DNA from: Marinomonas piezotolerans
GTDB taxonomy: Bacteria > Pseudomonadota > Gammaproteobacteria > Pseudomonadales > Marinomonadaceae
DNA: 64,000 nt
Assembly (NCBI RefSeq): GCF_003362755.1
Contig: NZ_QKRA01000004.1
Coordinates: forward strand, 1 to 64,000
Direction: 5' to 3'
Shown: positions 36,992 through 46,491 of the stretch, piece after piece
Layout of the letters: every line of letters begins with the position of its first letter
Numbering within the stretch: position 1 is the stretch's first letter
Position numbers and translations under genes: made by a program
The notes under the pieces: model-generated
What the model was told of the DNA's origin: nothing
What the model saw: only the letters and a program-made list of their open reading frames with translations
Databases searched by the model: none

Positions 36992-38088
36992 TGTCCCTCA
37001 AAGAGACATTTCGTGGTAAGCGAGTTTTAGTAACAGGTCATACAGGTTTCAAAGGCTCTTGGTTAAGTCTTTGGCTCTCCTCTCTAGGAGCGCATGTGTA
37101 TGGTGTTTCAGATGTTGAATATGATGAGCCATCAAATTTTTCTGTAAGTCGAGTACCTGAGGTCCTAACAGAAGATATTCGTTGTGATATCCGTGACCTA
37201 GACCAACTTAAAAAGCATGTGTCTCGTATACAACCAGATTTCTTGTTCCATTTAGCGGCACAGCCAATTGTTAGGCAGTCCTATTCTGATCCAATGACTA
37301 CCTTCACAACAAATGCAATTGGCTCATTAAATATCTTTGAATCAATTCGAGAAATGGACAGTGAACTGGTATGTATTATGATAACCAGTGATAAAGTTTA
37401 CGAAAATAAAGAGTGGATTTGGGGGTATCGTGAGCAGGATCAACTTGGTGGGATTGATCCTTATAGCGCTTCAAAGTCAATGGCAGAAATTGGGATCAGA
37501 TCTTACTACAAAAGCTTTCTAGCTGCTAAAGAGAATATCAAAGTTGCTGTTGGTCGCGCAGGAAATGTTATAGGAGGTGGGGATTGGGCTTCCGATAGAA
37601 TAGTGCCAGATTCAATGAGGGCTTGGGCTGCTGGTGACGACGTAATACTGAGAAACCCCCACTCCACTAGGCCTTGGCAACATGTCCTAGAGCCGCTAGG
37701 GGGCTATTTGCTACTAGCGCAATATATCAAGAATGCAGAGAAGAGTTATGAGTTAGAGGCGTTTAATTTTGGTCCTAGTGCCGAGCAAAATGCATCTGTT
37801 GGTGAACTCGTTAACCTAATGGGTGATAGGTGGGGAGAGTGTCGCGTAGAAGCTGAACAGAACCTATCTACGCAAAAAGAGGCTGGTTTACTTAGATTGA
37901 ATTGCGATAAAGCGCAATCGCTTTTGGGCTGGACAGCCGTGCTTGATCTAAGACGATGCGCAAATATGACAGTAGATTGGTACAAAGCGCATTATGGGAA
38001 GCAAGAAGACATGCAGCTGCTCACATTTAAACAAATTGCTGAATACGAAGAAGGGTTGTACCAGGTTATTGCTAAGCAGACAGTATGA
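36991..38088 (+). CDS. rfbG: CDP-glucose 4,6-dehydratase
   Basis: A 365-residue SDR that converts CDP-glucose to CDP-4-keto-6-deoxyglucose. The Rossmann motif GHTGFKGSWLSLWL (about 17-30) is diagnostic of this enzyme. ITSDKVYENKEW and DPYSASKSMAE (Tyr/Lys pair) follow, then RAGNVIGGGDWA. An AGGAG about 10 bases upstream supports ATG 36991. It forms a pathway with RfbF at 38512, the epimerase-like gene between them and the reductase-like gene at 39347. Confidence 0.95.
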   Translation: MSLKETFRGKRVLVTGHTGFKGSWLSLWLSSLGAHVYGVSDVEYDEPSNFSVSRVPEVLTEDIRCDIRDLDQLKKHVSRIQPDFLFHLAAQPIVRQSYSDPMTTFTTNAIGSLNIFESIREMDSELVCIMITSDKVYENKEWIWGYREQDQLGGIDPYSASKSMAEIGIRSYYKSFLAAKENIKVAVGRAGNVIGGGDWASDRIVPDSMRAWAAGDDVILRNPHSTRPWQHVLEPLGGYLLLAQYIKNAEKSYELEAFNFGPSAEQNASVGELVNLMGDRWGECRVEAEQNLSTQKEAGLLRLNCDKAQSLLGWTAVLDLRRCANMTVDWYKAHYGKQEDMQLLTFKQIAEYEEGLYQVIAKQTV

Positions 38089-38099
38089 GGGGTGACTTA

Positions 38100-38510
38100 A
38101 TGGAAGTGCGGTCGAGTAGTTTGCAGGTGATATCTGTTCCCGGCGGGGATGTGAAGCATGCGCTGAAAGTGTCTGAAAGTGATTTTCGGGGATTTGGCGA
38201 AGCATATTTTTCGACGATTGAGTACAAGTCTGTAAAAGGTTGGAAGTTGCATAAGGAGATGGTTTGCAACTTAGTAGTTCCTGTGGGCACTGTTAAATTC
38301 GTAGTAAGAAACGCTGCTGGTATGTTCAATGAGTACGTTATTGGCAGCACTAACTATTGTCGGTTGACTATTCCCCCTGGCCATTGGTTCGCGTTTCAGG
38401 GGCTTGCTGAAGAAGTAAGTGTCATACTAAATATTTCCAGTATTGAGCATGATCCGAAAGAGTCGGATAGATGTGAATTGGGTGCATTTAATTACGAATG
38501 GGATGTTTGA
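38100..38510 (+). CDS. dTDP-4-dehydrorhamnose 3,5-epimerase-like cupin
   Basis: A 136-residue RmlC-like cupin, shorter than RmlC (about 180). It has FGEAYFSTIEYKSVKGWKLH with the conserved His, NLVVPVGTVKFVV and IPPGHWFAFQGL. It would epimerise the CDP-4-keto-6-deoxyhexose made by RfbG at C-3 and/or C-5. The ATG at 38100 is preferred because AGGGG lies 7 bases upstream; an ATG at 38085 overlaps the rfbG stop. Confidence 0.82.
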   Translation: MEVRSSSLQVISVPGGDVKHALKVSESDFRGFGEAYFSTIEYKSVKGWKLHKEMVCNLVVPVGTVKFVVRNAAGMFNEYVIGSTNYCRLTIPPGHWFAFQGLAEEVSVILNISSIEHDPKESDRCELGAFNYEWDV

Positions 38511-38511
38511 G

Positions 38512-39276
38512 ATGAAAACAATAATATTAGCTGGCGGATTTGGTACCAGATTGGCGGAATACACTGATATAGTACCCAAGCCAATGGTTGAGATCGGTGG
38601 GAAACCCATTATTTGGCATATAATGAACCATTATGCCAGATATGGGCACAACGACTTTTTATTAGCATTAGGCTACAAAGCCGATTTTGTCAAAGATTAT
38701 TTCTATAATATAGCGTTTAAGACATCCGACTTTCGTATCGATATGGCGACCGGAGAGTGCGAAACGCTCAGTAAACAGGTCCGTGATTGGAAAGTTTCGT
38801 TAATTGATACAGGGTTGGACTCCATGACAGGGGGGCGTATCAAACGCCTTAAGGAGCATCTGAACGGAGAGCGGTTTATGGTGACGTATGGAGATGGCCT
38901 GTCGAATGTAGATATTAATGAGCTTGTCAAATTTCATGAATCTCACGGTAAAATGATTACAATGACTGCTGTCAGACCCAAAGCACGATTTGGTGAGTTA
39001 CTATTTTCTGATGATGGACAAGTAACTAGCTTTAAAGAAAAGCCTCAAGTTGATCAAGGTTGGATCAATGGTGGGTTTATGGTCGTAGAGCCTTCTTTCC
39101 TGGATCTTATAGAGAATGATGCAACTGTTTTGGAGAAAGAGCCTTTGGAAAAAGCGGCTGCAATGGGAGAACTAATGAGCTTCTGTCATGAAGGCTTCTG
39201 GCAGTGTATGGATACTAAGCGTGATCGTGATAACCTAAACGAACTCTGGAATACTGGAGCGCCTTGGCTTAAGTAA
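38512..39276 (+). CDS. rfbF: glucose-1-phosphate cytidylyltransferase
   Basis: A 254-residue nucleotidyltransferase that makes CDP-glucose. The signature is LAGGFGTRLAEYTDIVPKPM with KPIIWHIMNHYARYGHNDF and VTYGDGLSNVD. WINGGFMVVEPSFLDL is the usual family segment. It starts one base after the epimerase-like gene. Gene order (rfbG, cupin, rfbF) differs from Salmonella rfbF-rfbG but the pair is clear. Confidence 0.95.
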   Translation: MKTIILAGGFGTRLAEYTDIVPKPMVEIGGKPIIWHIMNHYARYGHNDFLLALGYKADFVKDYFYNIAFKTSDFRIDMATGECETLSKQVRDWKVSLIDTGLDSMTGGRIKRLKEHLNGERFMVTYGDGLSNVDINELVKFHESHGKMITMTAVRPKARFGELLFSDDGQVTSFKEKPQVDQGWINGGFMVVEPSFLDLIENDATVLEKEPLEKAAAMGELMSFCHEGFWQCMDTKRDRDNLNELWNTGAPWLK

Positions 39277-39346
39277 AGGTGCTGTATCTTTGCGCATGGG
39301 TAGTTACGATTTAGTTTAATTACGGAATTTCAGTAAAGGAAAAGTA

Positions 39347-40264
39347 ATGAAAGTAGAGAAATACTTGGTCCTCGGTGGAAGTGGGTTTATCGGTAGCAAT
39401 ATTGTTAAAGAGTTGCAGCGACGAGGCCAAAATGTTACTTCTGTTTCGTTACATAGCGTAGACCAGGATTGCCGAATTAGTGGAGTCCGTTATTTAGAGG
39501 TTGATCTAACAATTGAATCAGAGGTTCAAGTTCTCTACAGTGAGCAATTCGACTATATTATTAACGCTATGGGATATGTAGATCATTCTTTATATTCAAA
39601 GGGGGGGGATAATGTAGTCAAGGCTCATTTGCTATCTACCTTGTTACAGTTTCAGTATATACAATTAAATGTCCTGAAACGCTATCTGTATATCGGTTCT
39701 GCTGATGAATATCCGCATCAAAATACTGTATTGTCGGAAGTTACTAGAGAAGAACCGGTGTCTCCTTATTCTTTTTCTAAAACTACTGTAGTGCACTTTC
39801 TACAAATGCTCTCTCGTTCTGAGCAAATCCCCACCACTGTAGTTCGAGTTTTTCTAACTTATGGGCCAGGACAAAATGAACAGCGTTTTATTCCCCAAAT
39901 AATTAGCGCTGCAAATGCAAATAGAACCATTGAAACAACGATAGGTGAACAAAAGCGAGATTTTTGTTTTATCGATGATTTAGTTGAGGGAATTGTTTTA
40001 GCGTTGCATAACCCAAGTGCAATCGGTGAAGTTATAAATCTTGCATCTGGAAAGGAAGTTATGATCAGGGATGTGGTGCAAAAAATAGTGGACCGACTAG
40101 GCGGAAGTATAAATTTTGGGGCTCGCCCATACCGACCTAGCGAGGCTATGTATCAAGTAGCTGATACTAGAAAGGCTTATAGCCTTATAGGCTGGACACC
40201 AAAAGTCGCCTTGGACGAAGGGCTTAAAAGAACGATAGAGTGGTATGACAACAATGATAGTTGA
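39347..40264 (+). CDS. NAD(P)-dependent epimerase/reductase, probable CDP-sugar reductase
   Basis: A 305-residue extended SDR. GGSGFIGSNIV (about 10-20), the Ser region YIGSADEYPHQ and PYSFSK (Tyr/Lys) are present, with RVFLTYGPGQNE. It follows rfbF by 70 bases and would complete the CDP-6-deoxyhexose by reducing C-4. No E1/E3 dehydrase (ddhC/ddhD) is seen, so 3-deoxygenation to a 3,6-dideoxy sugar is not expected (inference). It overlaps the next gene by 20 bases. Confidence 0.8.
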   Translation: MKVEKYLVLGGSGFIGSNIVKELQRRGQNVTSVSLHSVDQDCRISGVRYLEVDLTIESEVQVLYSEQFDYIINAMGYVDHSLYSKGGDNVVKAHLLSTLLQFQYIQLNVLKRYLYIGSADEYPHQNTVLSEVTREEPVSPYSFSKTTVVHFLQMLSRSEQIPTTVVRVFLTYGPGQNEQRFIPQIISAANANRTIETTIGEQKRDFCFIDDLVEGIVLALHNPSAIGEVINLASGKEVMIRDVVQKIVDRLGGSINFGARPYRPSEAMYQVADTRKAYSLIGWTPKVALDEGLKRTIEWYDNNDS

Positions 40265-41186
40265 AGATAAACGCGAACCTCTTGTATCGGTGCTAATGAA
40301 CTGTTATAACGGAGAAAAATACCTACGTGAGGCGCTAGATAGTGTTTTGGCGCAGACTTACCAGAATTGGGAGCTAATTTTCTGGGATAATCAGTCCACA
40401 GATAACTCTAGAGCCATTCTTGAAGAATATTTACCCAATGAGCGTATTCGCTACTTTTACGCACCGATTCATACAAACTTAGGAGGAGGGAGAGCAGCAG
40501 CATGGGAATACATCAGAGGAGATTATTTGTGTGTTCTCGATGTGGATGACTATATGCTTCCCAATAAGGTTGCACTTCAGGTACAGCACCTTGAAGAGAA
40601 TGAAGATGTGGGCGTTTCAATTTCTAATACCCTTTTTTTTAGTGATCGTTTTGAAGAAAAACTATACTCTGTTCCACCTCGAATTGATTTAGGGTTGCAG
40701 TATCTCATAAGAAAATATTATGTTTCGCTGGAGTCGACCATGATCTCAATGAAACATGCAAGGAAACTCCAAGAAGGTTTTTCATCTGAATATAGTCATA
40801 TAGCTGATTTTGATTTAATCGTTAGAGTTTGTTCCATTTCAAAGATTAGTTATCTTGATGCCGTATTGTCAGGATGGCGTGTGCATAAAAATAGTGGTAC
40901 ATGGTTAGAGTCGCATCGTTTTAATATTGAGATTATTAAATGGTGCGACTCTAGGATTGAATTACCTGAATTTAAAGAAGTATATGATGATATATCTTTT
41001 CGTCGTAAACGAGCATATTTTGAAAATTTGATGTTTGATGCTTCAAAACTTTCATTTAGAGAATTGTTTAAATTAAACTCGGCTTCGACTTCTAAGTTGT
41101 ATCTGGCTCTTGGGTTGATGTTTTTACCTTTTTATAACGCATTGTCCAAGTACCGAACTCTCAGATTTCAAAAAAAATGGTGGTAG
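40245..41186 (+). CDS. family 2 glycosyltransferase
   Basis: A 313-residue GT-A enzyme. It has VSVLMNCYNGEKYLREALDS near the N-terminus, WDNQSTDNSRAIL, the metal-binding DVDDYMLPNK, and a C-terminal region with HIADFDLIVRVC. The start may be 40245 or the in-frame ATG at 40254; both overlap the preceding reductase. The C-terminus overlaps the polymerase gene by 10 bases. Substrates are not assignable. Confidence 0.85.
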   Translation: MTTMIVEDKREPLVSVLMNCYNGEKYLREALDSVLAQTYQNWELIFWDNQSTDNSRAILEEYLPNERIRYFYAPIHTNLGGGRAAAWEYIRGDYLCVLDVDDYMLPNKVALQVQHLEENEDVGVSISNTLFFSDRFEEKLYSVPPRIDLGLQYLIRKYYVSLESTMISMKHARKLQEGFSSEYSHIADFDLIVRVCSISKISYLDAVLSGWRVHKNSGTWLESHRFNIEIIKWCDSRIELPEFKEVYDDISFRRKRAYFENLMFDASKLSFRELFKLNSASTSKLYLALGLMFLPFYNALSKYRTLRFQKKWW

Positions 41187-42469
41187 CTTTGAATCGAGAG
41201 TATGGGGTTGAAAAGCCTCACCTAACATTTGGATATCGGCAATTAGTAAAGGTGTTTGTCCTATATTGGGTGCTGGTTTTTACATTAAGATTTTTATTAA
41301 ACACTCTTTTTCAGTCAGAGCTTTATTTTAGTGCTGTAACTCTATTTAGTATACTTTTTTTATTATTTTGTTCCTTTCCAAAGTTGAATTTGTACTTCTT
41401 TAAGTTGTGCCTAATTGACCAAGTATTACTTGTTTTAGGTTTTGTTTTTTGTGGTTATGGGATTATAATATTCGATTATATTTTTTTTCAAACTTCCTTT
41501 ATAATTTTCATAGTACCTATATTACTGTTTCTTTTAGTTTTAGGGAGGGATGTTAGAAAGATTGTTGTAAGAGGTTATCTTTTTTTGGGTATAATGGTCT
41601 CACTGGAAATAATTTTTGAATTTATTTTTTTTAATCATTATTTTTTGGGTCTTGGAGAAGATTTTTTAACCACATATGATTATTTAGAGTATCGTTCTTT
41701 GTTTAGCCATAATGAATCTTATGCGGATGATAGAGCTGTAGGTGGCATTTTGAGGGTAGATGGACTATTTGGATATAACCATACCACAGGTGCGTTTTTG
41801 GCTGTATTAGCCGCTTTCTTTTTTGAATATGTTAAATATGCAGCTAGATATCGGATTTTCTATGCTTTATATTTTTTTCTTTTTTTGTTGGGGGTTTTTG
41901 CATCGACTTCTACTACTGCAATACTTGCTCTAGCTTTATCTTTATTTTTTTCAGTTTTCCTTGATGTTGGTGTGAAGCGATTAACTAAGGGAGGGCTATT
42001 CTTTTTTGTTGTGGTTTTTTTTGTGGCATTTTACTTCTCGTCATTAGGTGGGTTTTTATTTGACAGACTAAATCAAAACTTGGAATCCACTTCGTATGTC
42101 TCGGCTTTCATTCCGGCATTTCAGGATTTCTCTCATTTTTTGCGTTATTTGGCGGGCTTTAACTCGGCGCATTCCTTTATTGCAGAGTCAGACTTATTTC
42201 GAATAATCTCGAATTTTGGAATCATAGTTGTCTTTATTCTCTTTTATAGAGTGTCTAGACTTTATCTTTGTGTTTTTCGATCCAATTGCTATGCAAATGG
42301 TGTGTTAATATATCGGGCATCAGGAAGTGCAGTATTGGCTGGTTTCCTAGTTTTGATTCATACTTCAGCTACACTAGGTTGGAATGTAGGTAGTGCAGTT
42401 TTCTTATTTTATAGCTTATTGATGGTTCACTTTTATCAAAATAGGGTTGGGAATGGGGCAGATGTTTAA
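41177..42469 (+). CDS. wzy: O-antigen/polysaccharide polymerase (Wzy-like)
   Basis: A 430-residue protein, very hydrophobic, with about 10-12 predicted helices. A large polar loop between helices (about residues 160-195) carries LRVDGLFGYNHTTGAFLAVLA, typical of O-antigen polymerases and ligases. The family diverges strongly, so the call rests on topology, the Wzy_C-like loop and context between transferases. It is very AT-rich. It overlaps both neighbours. Confidence 0.75.
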   Translation: MVVALNREYGVEKPHLTFGYRQLVKVFVLYWVLVFTLRFLLNTLFQSELYFSAVTLFSILFLLFCSFPKLNLYFFKLCLIDQVLLVLGFVFCGYGIIIFDYIFFQTSFIIFIVPILLFLLVLGRDVRKIVVRGYLFLGIMVSLEIIFEFIFFNHYFLGLGEDFLTTYDYLEYRSLFSHNESYADDRAVGGILRVDGLFGYNHTTGAFLAVLAAFFFEYVKYAARYRIFYALYFFLFLLGVFASTSTTAILALALSLFFSVFLDVGVKRLTKGGLFFFVVVFFVAFYFSSLGGFLFDRLNQNLESTSYVSAFIPAFQDFSHFLRYLAGFNSAHSFIAESDLFRIISNFGIIVVFILFYRVSRLYLCVFRSNCYANGVLIYRASGSAVLAGFLVLIHTSATLGWNVGSAVFLFYSLLMVHFYQNRVGNGADV

Positions 42470-43304
42470 AATAAGATTTTTTGCTAAATTTTTGTTGATG
42501 ATCGTTTTGTATCTACTGGTTCTACTCAGGAAGGGGAAAAGTATTGGTCAGGTCAGAGTTCTCATTTTTCACGAGGTTCTAGAGCTAGATCGATTTAAAA
42601 AAGTGATTTCATTCTTAGGGAGAGACTGGAATTTTATAACTCCCAGTCAATTTATTGCTTTTAATGAGGGTAGAGCCACATTAAAAGGAAGAAATTTACT
42701 GGTAACGTTTGATGATGGTTTTATATCTAGCTGTCATGCTCAAAACCAAGTTTTGCAACCCAAGGGGATAAAGAGTATCTTTTTTTTGGCGACTTCATTT
42801 ATCGGTATTGATTCTTATGATAAATGTAATCTATTTATTAAAGAACAGTTTGATGTTGATCAATATGGGTTCGAGCATGCTCGATTCCCGATGAGTTGGA
42901 GGGAAGCGAACTTATTAAGTGATTCTGAAAATCTTATAGCATCTCACACCGCAACTCATCCTAGACTTAGTGATATTTCTTTAACTCGCTTGAAGCGTGA
43001 TATTGATTTGGCCTCTTCGCAATTGGAGTCCGAGATGCAAGTTTTCAGTCAGAAAGATTTTGCATTTCCATTTGGTGGTATTTCTAGTATAGATCGTGAA
43101 TCATTTGAATTCTGTAGTTTACGGTTTGAAAGAATTTACTCTGGTTTTCGTGGTAATAATACCCCAAATTGCAAGTTGATTTTTAGGGACTCCATTAACT
43201 TAAATGAGCCACTTTTTTATACGAAAGTTTACCTGTCGGGTATTCTTGATATGAATAGGTCTAAGATCTTCAAAATTCTTGGCTGTAAAGAGGTTGCGTC
43301 GTGA
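42453..43304 (+). CDS. polysaccharide deacetylase-like (NodB-fold) protein
   Basis: A 283-residue protein with an N-terminal hydrophobic helix (about residues 10-25, AKFLLMIVLYLLVLL) and a NodB-type domain. The metal-binding motif 1 is LVTFDDGF, motif 2 is SHTATHPRLSD (H-x3-H), and FAFPFGG replaces the usual RxPY-type motif 3. It probably removes an N- or O-acetyl group from a polymer sugar at the membrane. The start is uncertain between 42453 and 42462. It overlaps the next gene by 4 bases. Confidence 0.78.
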   Translation: MGQMFKIRFFAKFLLMIVLYLLVLLRKGKSIGQVRVLIFHEVLELDRFKKVISFLGRDWNFITPSQFIAFNEGRATLKGRNLLVTFDDGFISSCHAQNQVLQPKGIKSIFFLATSFIGIDSYDKCNLFIKEQFDVDQYGFEHARFPMSWREANLLSDSENLIASHTATHPRLSDISLTRLKRDIDLASSQLESEMQVFSQKDFAFPFGGISSIDRESFEFCSLRFERIYSGFRGNNTPNCKLIFRDSINLNEPLFYTKVYLSGILDMNRSKIFKILGCKEVAS

Positions 43305-45433
43305 AGTTTTTTTTAAAGCCAAAGTTTTCTATTTTAGATGCTTTTGCGCATCCTGTTAAACATTCTCATTTTGATAGGTTGTTTGGTGCCAGTGCTCAAA
43401 GTCCTTTTTGGTATTCTCGCAGTTCGATTTCATTACTTCAGGTTGCTATATGGAAGTATAAAATCGTTGGTTCTAAACCCACGGTTTGGGTACCTTCCTA
43501 TATTTGTCAAGATGCCTTGGAAAATCTTCGAATATTCGGATGTGAAATTGAGTATTATGATGCCGGATTTGACTTGAAATATTCAGGCGTTGCAAAGCAA
43601 TTAAAAGAAGTAAAAAGTGATGACCTAGTTGTTTATGTACACTATTTCGGTAGGAACGAAGCAATAGGACTTGCAGCAATCGCTAATCTAGTTAAAAAGT
43701 CCGGCGCTTGGTTGATTGAAGATGCCGCTCATTGTTTAACTCAACAAGGAAATGTCGGGCGTTACGGTGATTTTGCTCTTTACAGTCCATACAAACGTTT
43801 TAATATTCCTAATGGTGGTTTGCTTGTTGCGGGTGAGTCAATAATGTCTACTTTAGTGGACAACAGCTTCATTGGAAGTCGCGACTTTATGTATTCTACG
43901 TTTAGATCTGATTTAGCCGTTTTAGGTATAAAGGTTGGCAAATCGTTCGGATGCATTTCTAATATTAAATGGTTTGCTAAGGAGTTCGTTAGATCGATCA
44001 TCGGCTCTCGTAGATACTCCTATTTATCTCACTCATCTTCCGAGTTGCTCTTGCGCGATAACACTCCTAAGTTTGTAGACTCTCCAGAAGTTAGTTATTT
44101 GTCTCCATTCTTGCTAAAGTTATACCTTGGTTCTATTGAGTCACGTACAAATAAACATCGTCTGATCAATTATGCTTATGAAAAGCTCATCGATGTTATC
44201 CGTAAAATATATAATTTTGATGTGGAAATATTTTGGTCTGACTCTTCTTATTTGTTCGAAATTAGGGTTTTATCATCGGCTGACTCGTTAAAACTCTCTG
44301 AGTTGTTATATGGTTTCGGGCTTCCAGTTATAAGGTGGCCTAATCTTCCCAAAGAGTTAGAGTACATAGAATCATCTGCTTATTCTGTTTATGAACGATC
44401 CATCTTCCTTCCAGTGAATGAATCGATATCCTTAAGCTCTATCTATCGTATAGTCAGTTCAATTGTTACTAATGATCTATCTTCTAAGGTGGATTCTTAT
44501 ATTTCAAGTTTGCCTAGTTCTTTTGTTCAAAGTAATTCATATATGAATGCACGTTTAAGCCTTACTGCTGGAGAGCTAGTTACCTTAGATGATGTGTCAA
44601 GCAAGACTGGAGTTGTCGGTATAGGAAGGCGCATTAAAAAGCTTGGAGCCAGTATTAACTTATTCAGCTTCGGTCCTTCTTTATCTGGTAACTTTGCTGA
44701 GTTATCTAATGACCTCGAACATTTTGGGTGTAAATATGGATTTTGGTTTAAATTAAGAGCTCTTGTTATTCATCCTAAATTAGTATTATCTCCTGATTCA
44801 TTATTTCTTTTTTGGTATTCAGGTTTTCGTAAGTTGCCGATTAGGTCTTGGCGATCTTCAGTCATTGATTTGAAGTTGTCTGACGATTCTATTCGGGCAA
44901 ATCTTAATAAAAAATGGCGTAATCAACTTGTCAAAAGTGAAAGTTTTGATTTGGATGTTAGTTTTTCTAATGAAGTTGAACATATCCTAGAAATTGCCCG
45001 GTTGAATGAAGAGTATCTTAAATCTATTGATGCTAGTGGAACGAATAGTAAGTTTATAGATAACTTAATTTCAGAATGTTCTTCTTCTAGATCTGACCTT
45101 GATTTAGTATGTTTAAGGGCCTGCCATGAAGGGGATTTAATTGGTGGAGTAATACTTGCGATATCTCCCGAAGAGTCTACTTATTTCGTGGGTTGGTCTA
45201 ACGATAAGGGGCGTGAACTTTATGTGATGCAGCGTTTACTTTGGAATTCAATAGTTTATGCCAAAAACACTTGTTCTTGTGAGTTTTTTGATATGGGTGG
45301 TATTGATGTTCTAAATACACCGGGTGTTGCTAAGTTTAAAATCGGTCTCAATGGCACTCCCTATACGACAGCCGGAACTTATATCTATGTTCCGCGATGT
45401 TTTCGTGCACTTGTAGACTTTCTGTTTTTTTAG
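43301..45433 (+). CDS. fusion: DegT-type aminotransferase + FemAB/GNAT-like domain
   Basis: A 710-residue protein joining two domains. Residues about 1-390 are a DegT/DnrJ/EryC1-fold: LIEDAAHCL (cofactor Asp141) and YSPYKRFNIPNGG with Lys165 in the Schiff-base position. Residues about 400-710 resemble FemAB-like/GNAT acyltransferases: IRANLNKKWRNQLVK, LVCLRACHEGDLIGGVILAI and a final FKIGLNGTPYTTAGTYIYV. This could install an amino group on a sugar and then N-acylate it (for example with an amino acid) in one polypeptide (inference). Such fusions are rarely reported. Overlaps upstream by 4 bases. Confidence 0.7.
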   Translation: MKFFLKPKFSILDAFAHPVKHSHFDRLFGASAQSPFWYSRSSISLLQVAIWKYKIVGSKPTVWVPSYICQDALENLRIFGCEIEYYDAGFDLKYSGVAKQLKEVKSDDLVVYVHYFGRNEAIGLAAIANLVKKSGAWLIEDAAHCLTQQGNVGRYGDFALYSPYKRFNIPNGGLLVAGESIMSTLVDNSFIGSRDFMYSTFRSDLAVLGIKVGKSFGCISNIKWFAKEFVRSIIGSRRYSYLSHSSSELLLRDNTPKFVDSPEVSYLSPFLLKLYLGSIESRTNKHRLINYAYEKLIDVIRKIYNFDVEIFWSDSSYLFEIRVLSSADSLKLSELLYGFGLPVIRWPNLPKELEYIESSAYSVYERSIFLPVNESISLSSIYRIVSSIVTNDLSSKVDSYISSLPSSFVQSNSYMNARLSLTAGELVTLDDVSSKTGVVGIGRRIKKLGASINLFSFGPSLSGNFAELSNDLEHFGCKYGFWFKLRALVIHPKLVLSPDSLFLFWYSGFRKLPIRSWRSSVIDLKLSDDSIRANLNKKWRNQLVKSESFDLDVSFSNEVEHILEIARLNEEYLKSIDASGTNSKFIDNLISECSSSRSDLDLVCLRACHEGDLIGGVILAISPEESTYFVGWSNDKGRELYVMQRLLWNSIVYAKNTCSCEFFDMGGIDVLNTPGVAKFKIGLNGTPYTTAGTYIYVPRCFRALVDFLFF

Positions 45434-45474
45434 GCTTTTATTTCGTGTCTCTGAGTATTGAGTTATTAGTATTT

Positions 45475-46467
45475 ATGACTAGAGTTTTAGTTAATGGAAC
45501 AGCAGCAAAAGAGGGAGGGGCGCTAACTATATTGAATAGTTATATAGAAAGTAAATCGGCTGATTCTCAAGATTTTTTCTATATTTTTTCGCCTATTTGC
45601 CCAGACGTTATGCCGGTAAACTCTAAATGGATACGCTTTCGAACCGGCGGTTTTTTTACATTATTTTTTTCCCTATTTCTTTCTGGGTTATTCGCTGTGT
45701 TTCTTCGCTGTGATAAGGTGGTTAGTTTTTCAAATATAAATACGATGCTTACTTTTTTTTATGTTAAGCGTGTCACCTATTTTCATAATATGCTAATTTT
45801 AGAATCAAATTCGATTAAGTATCGATTCTTGCGCTTTTGTCTTAGGTTTTTTTTCCAGTATAACTCCAAGTTTATATTTCAAAGTTATTATGTAAAAGAC
45901 AAATTTTCTACCGTTTTGGGATTGCCACGTTTTTCATCAGTTTGTTGGCCTGGCATAAAATCCTACAAGAATGTCAGACAAGATACCTATGAAATTCGAG
46001 GTGGTGATTTTTATTCTCTAGTTTTGCCAATTACTGATACGTCAAATGATAATAAGAATTTCGATTACGCTCTTCAGCTGTTATCATTGGATAGTGACAG
46101 TAAGCTTCGTTTTAGTGTTACATCCTCCCCAGAATCAGGGGCCTTATCTTCGTGTGATTGTTTGAGTTTCGTCGGTAGCGTTCCTCATGATGCTTTTTTA
46201 GATAGTTTGAAGCGATACGATGGTGTTTTAATTTTATCTAAAACTGAATCGCTTTGTTTGCCTATATTTGAGGCACTAAATCAGCAGGTGCCGGTTTTTG
46301 TTTTAGAGCAGGATTACATTAAAGGTCTTTATCAATTATTTGGTGATATAAAGGGGCTTTATGTTTTTTCTGATTTTAGGTCGTTAATAGAGTCTCTAGA
46401 GCAAGCGGCTTTAGACACTGATGATTATTATGATAGCCGTTATGTTACTTCAGATTGGGATTTCTAA
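45475..46467 (+). CDS. glycosyltransferase (GT-B, family 4-like)
   Basis: A 330-residue protein. N-terminal VLVNGTAAKEGGALTILNSY matches the acceptor-site start of GT4-type enzymes, and the C-terminal SKTESLCLPIFEALNQQVPVFV has the E-x7-E pattern of the donor site. The ATG at 45475 is preferred; the open frame extends upstream into the previous gene without function. It lies 41 bases after the fusion gene and 24 bases before wbjB. AT-rich like its left neighbours. Confidence 0.82.
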   Translation: MTRVLVNGTAAKEGGALTILNSYIESKSADSQDFFYIFSPICPDVMPVNSKWIRFRTGGFFTLFFSLFLSGLFAVFLRCDKVVSFSNINTMLTFFYVKRVTYFHNMLILESNSIKYRFLRFCLRFFFQYNSKFIFQSYYVKDKFSTVLGLPRFSSVCWPGIKSYKNVRQDTYEIRGGDFYSLVLPITDTSNDNKNFDYALQLLSLDSDSKLRFSVTSSPESGALSSCDCLSFVGSVPHDAFLDSLKRYDGVLILSKTESLCLPIFEALNQQVPVFVLEQDYIKGLYQLFGDIKGLYVFSDFRSLIESLEQAALDTDDYYDSRYVTSDWDF

Positions 46468-46491
46468 TTTTATTTTAGTTTTTGGAGTGTT

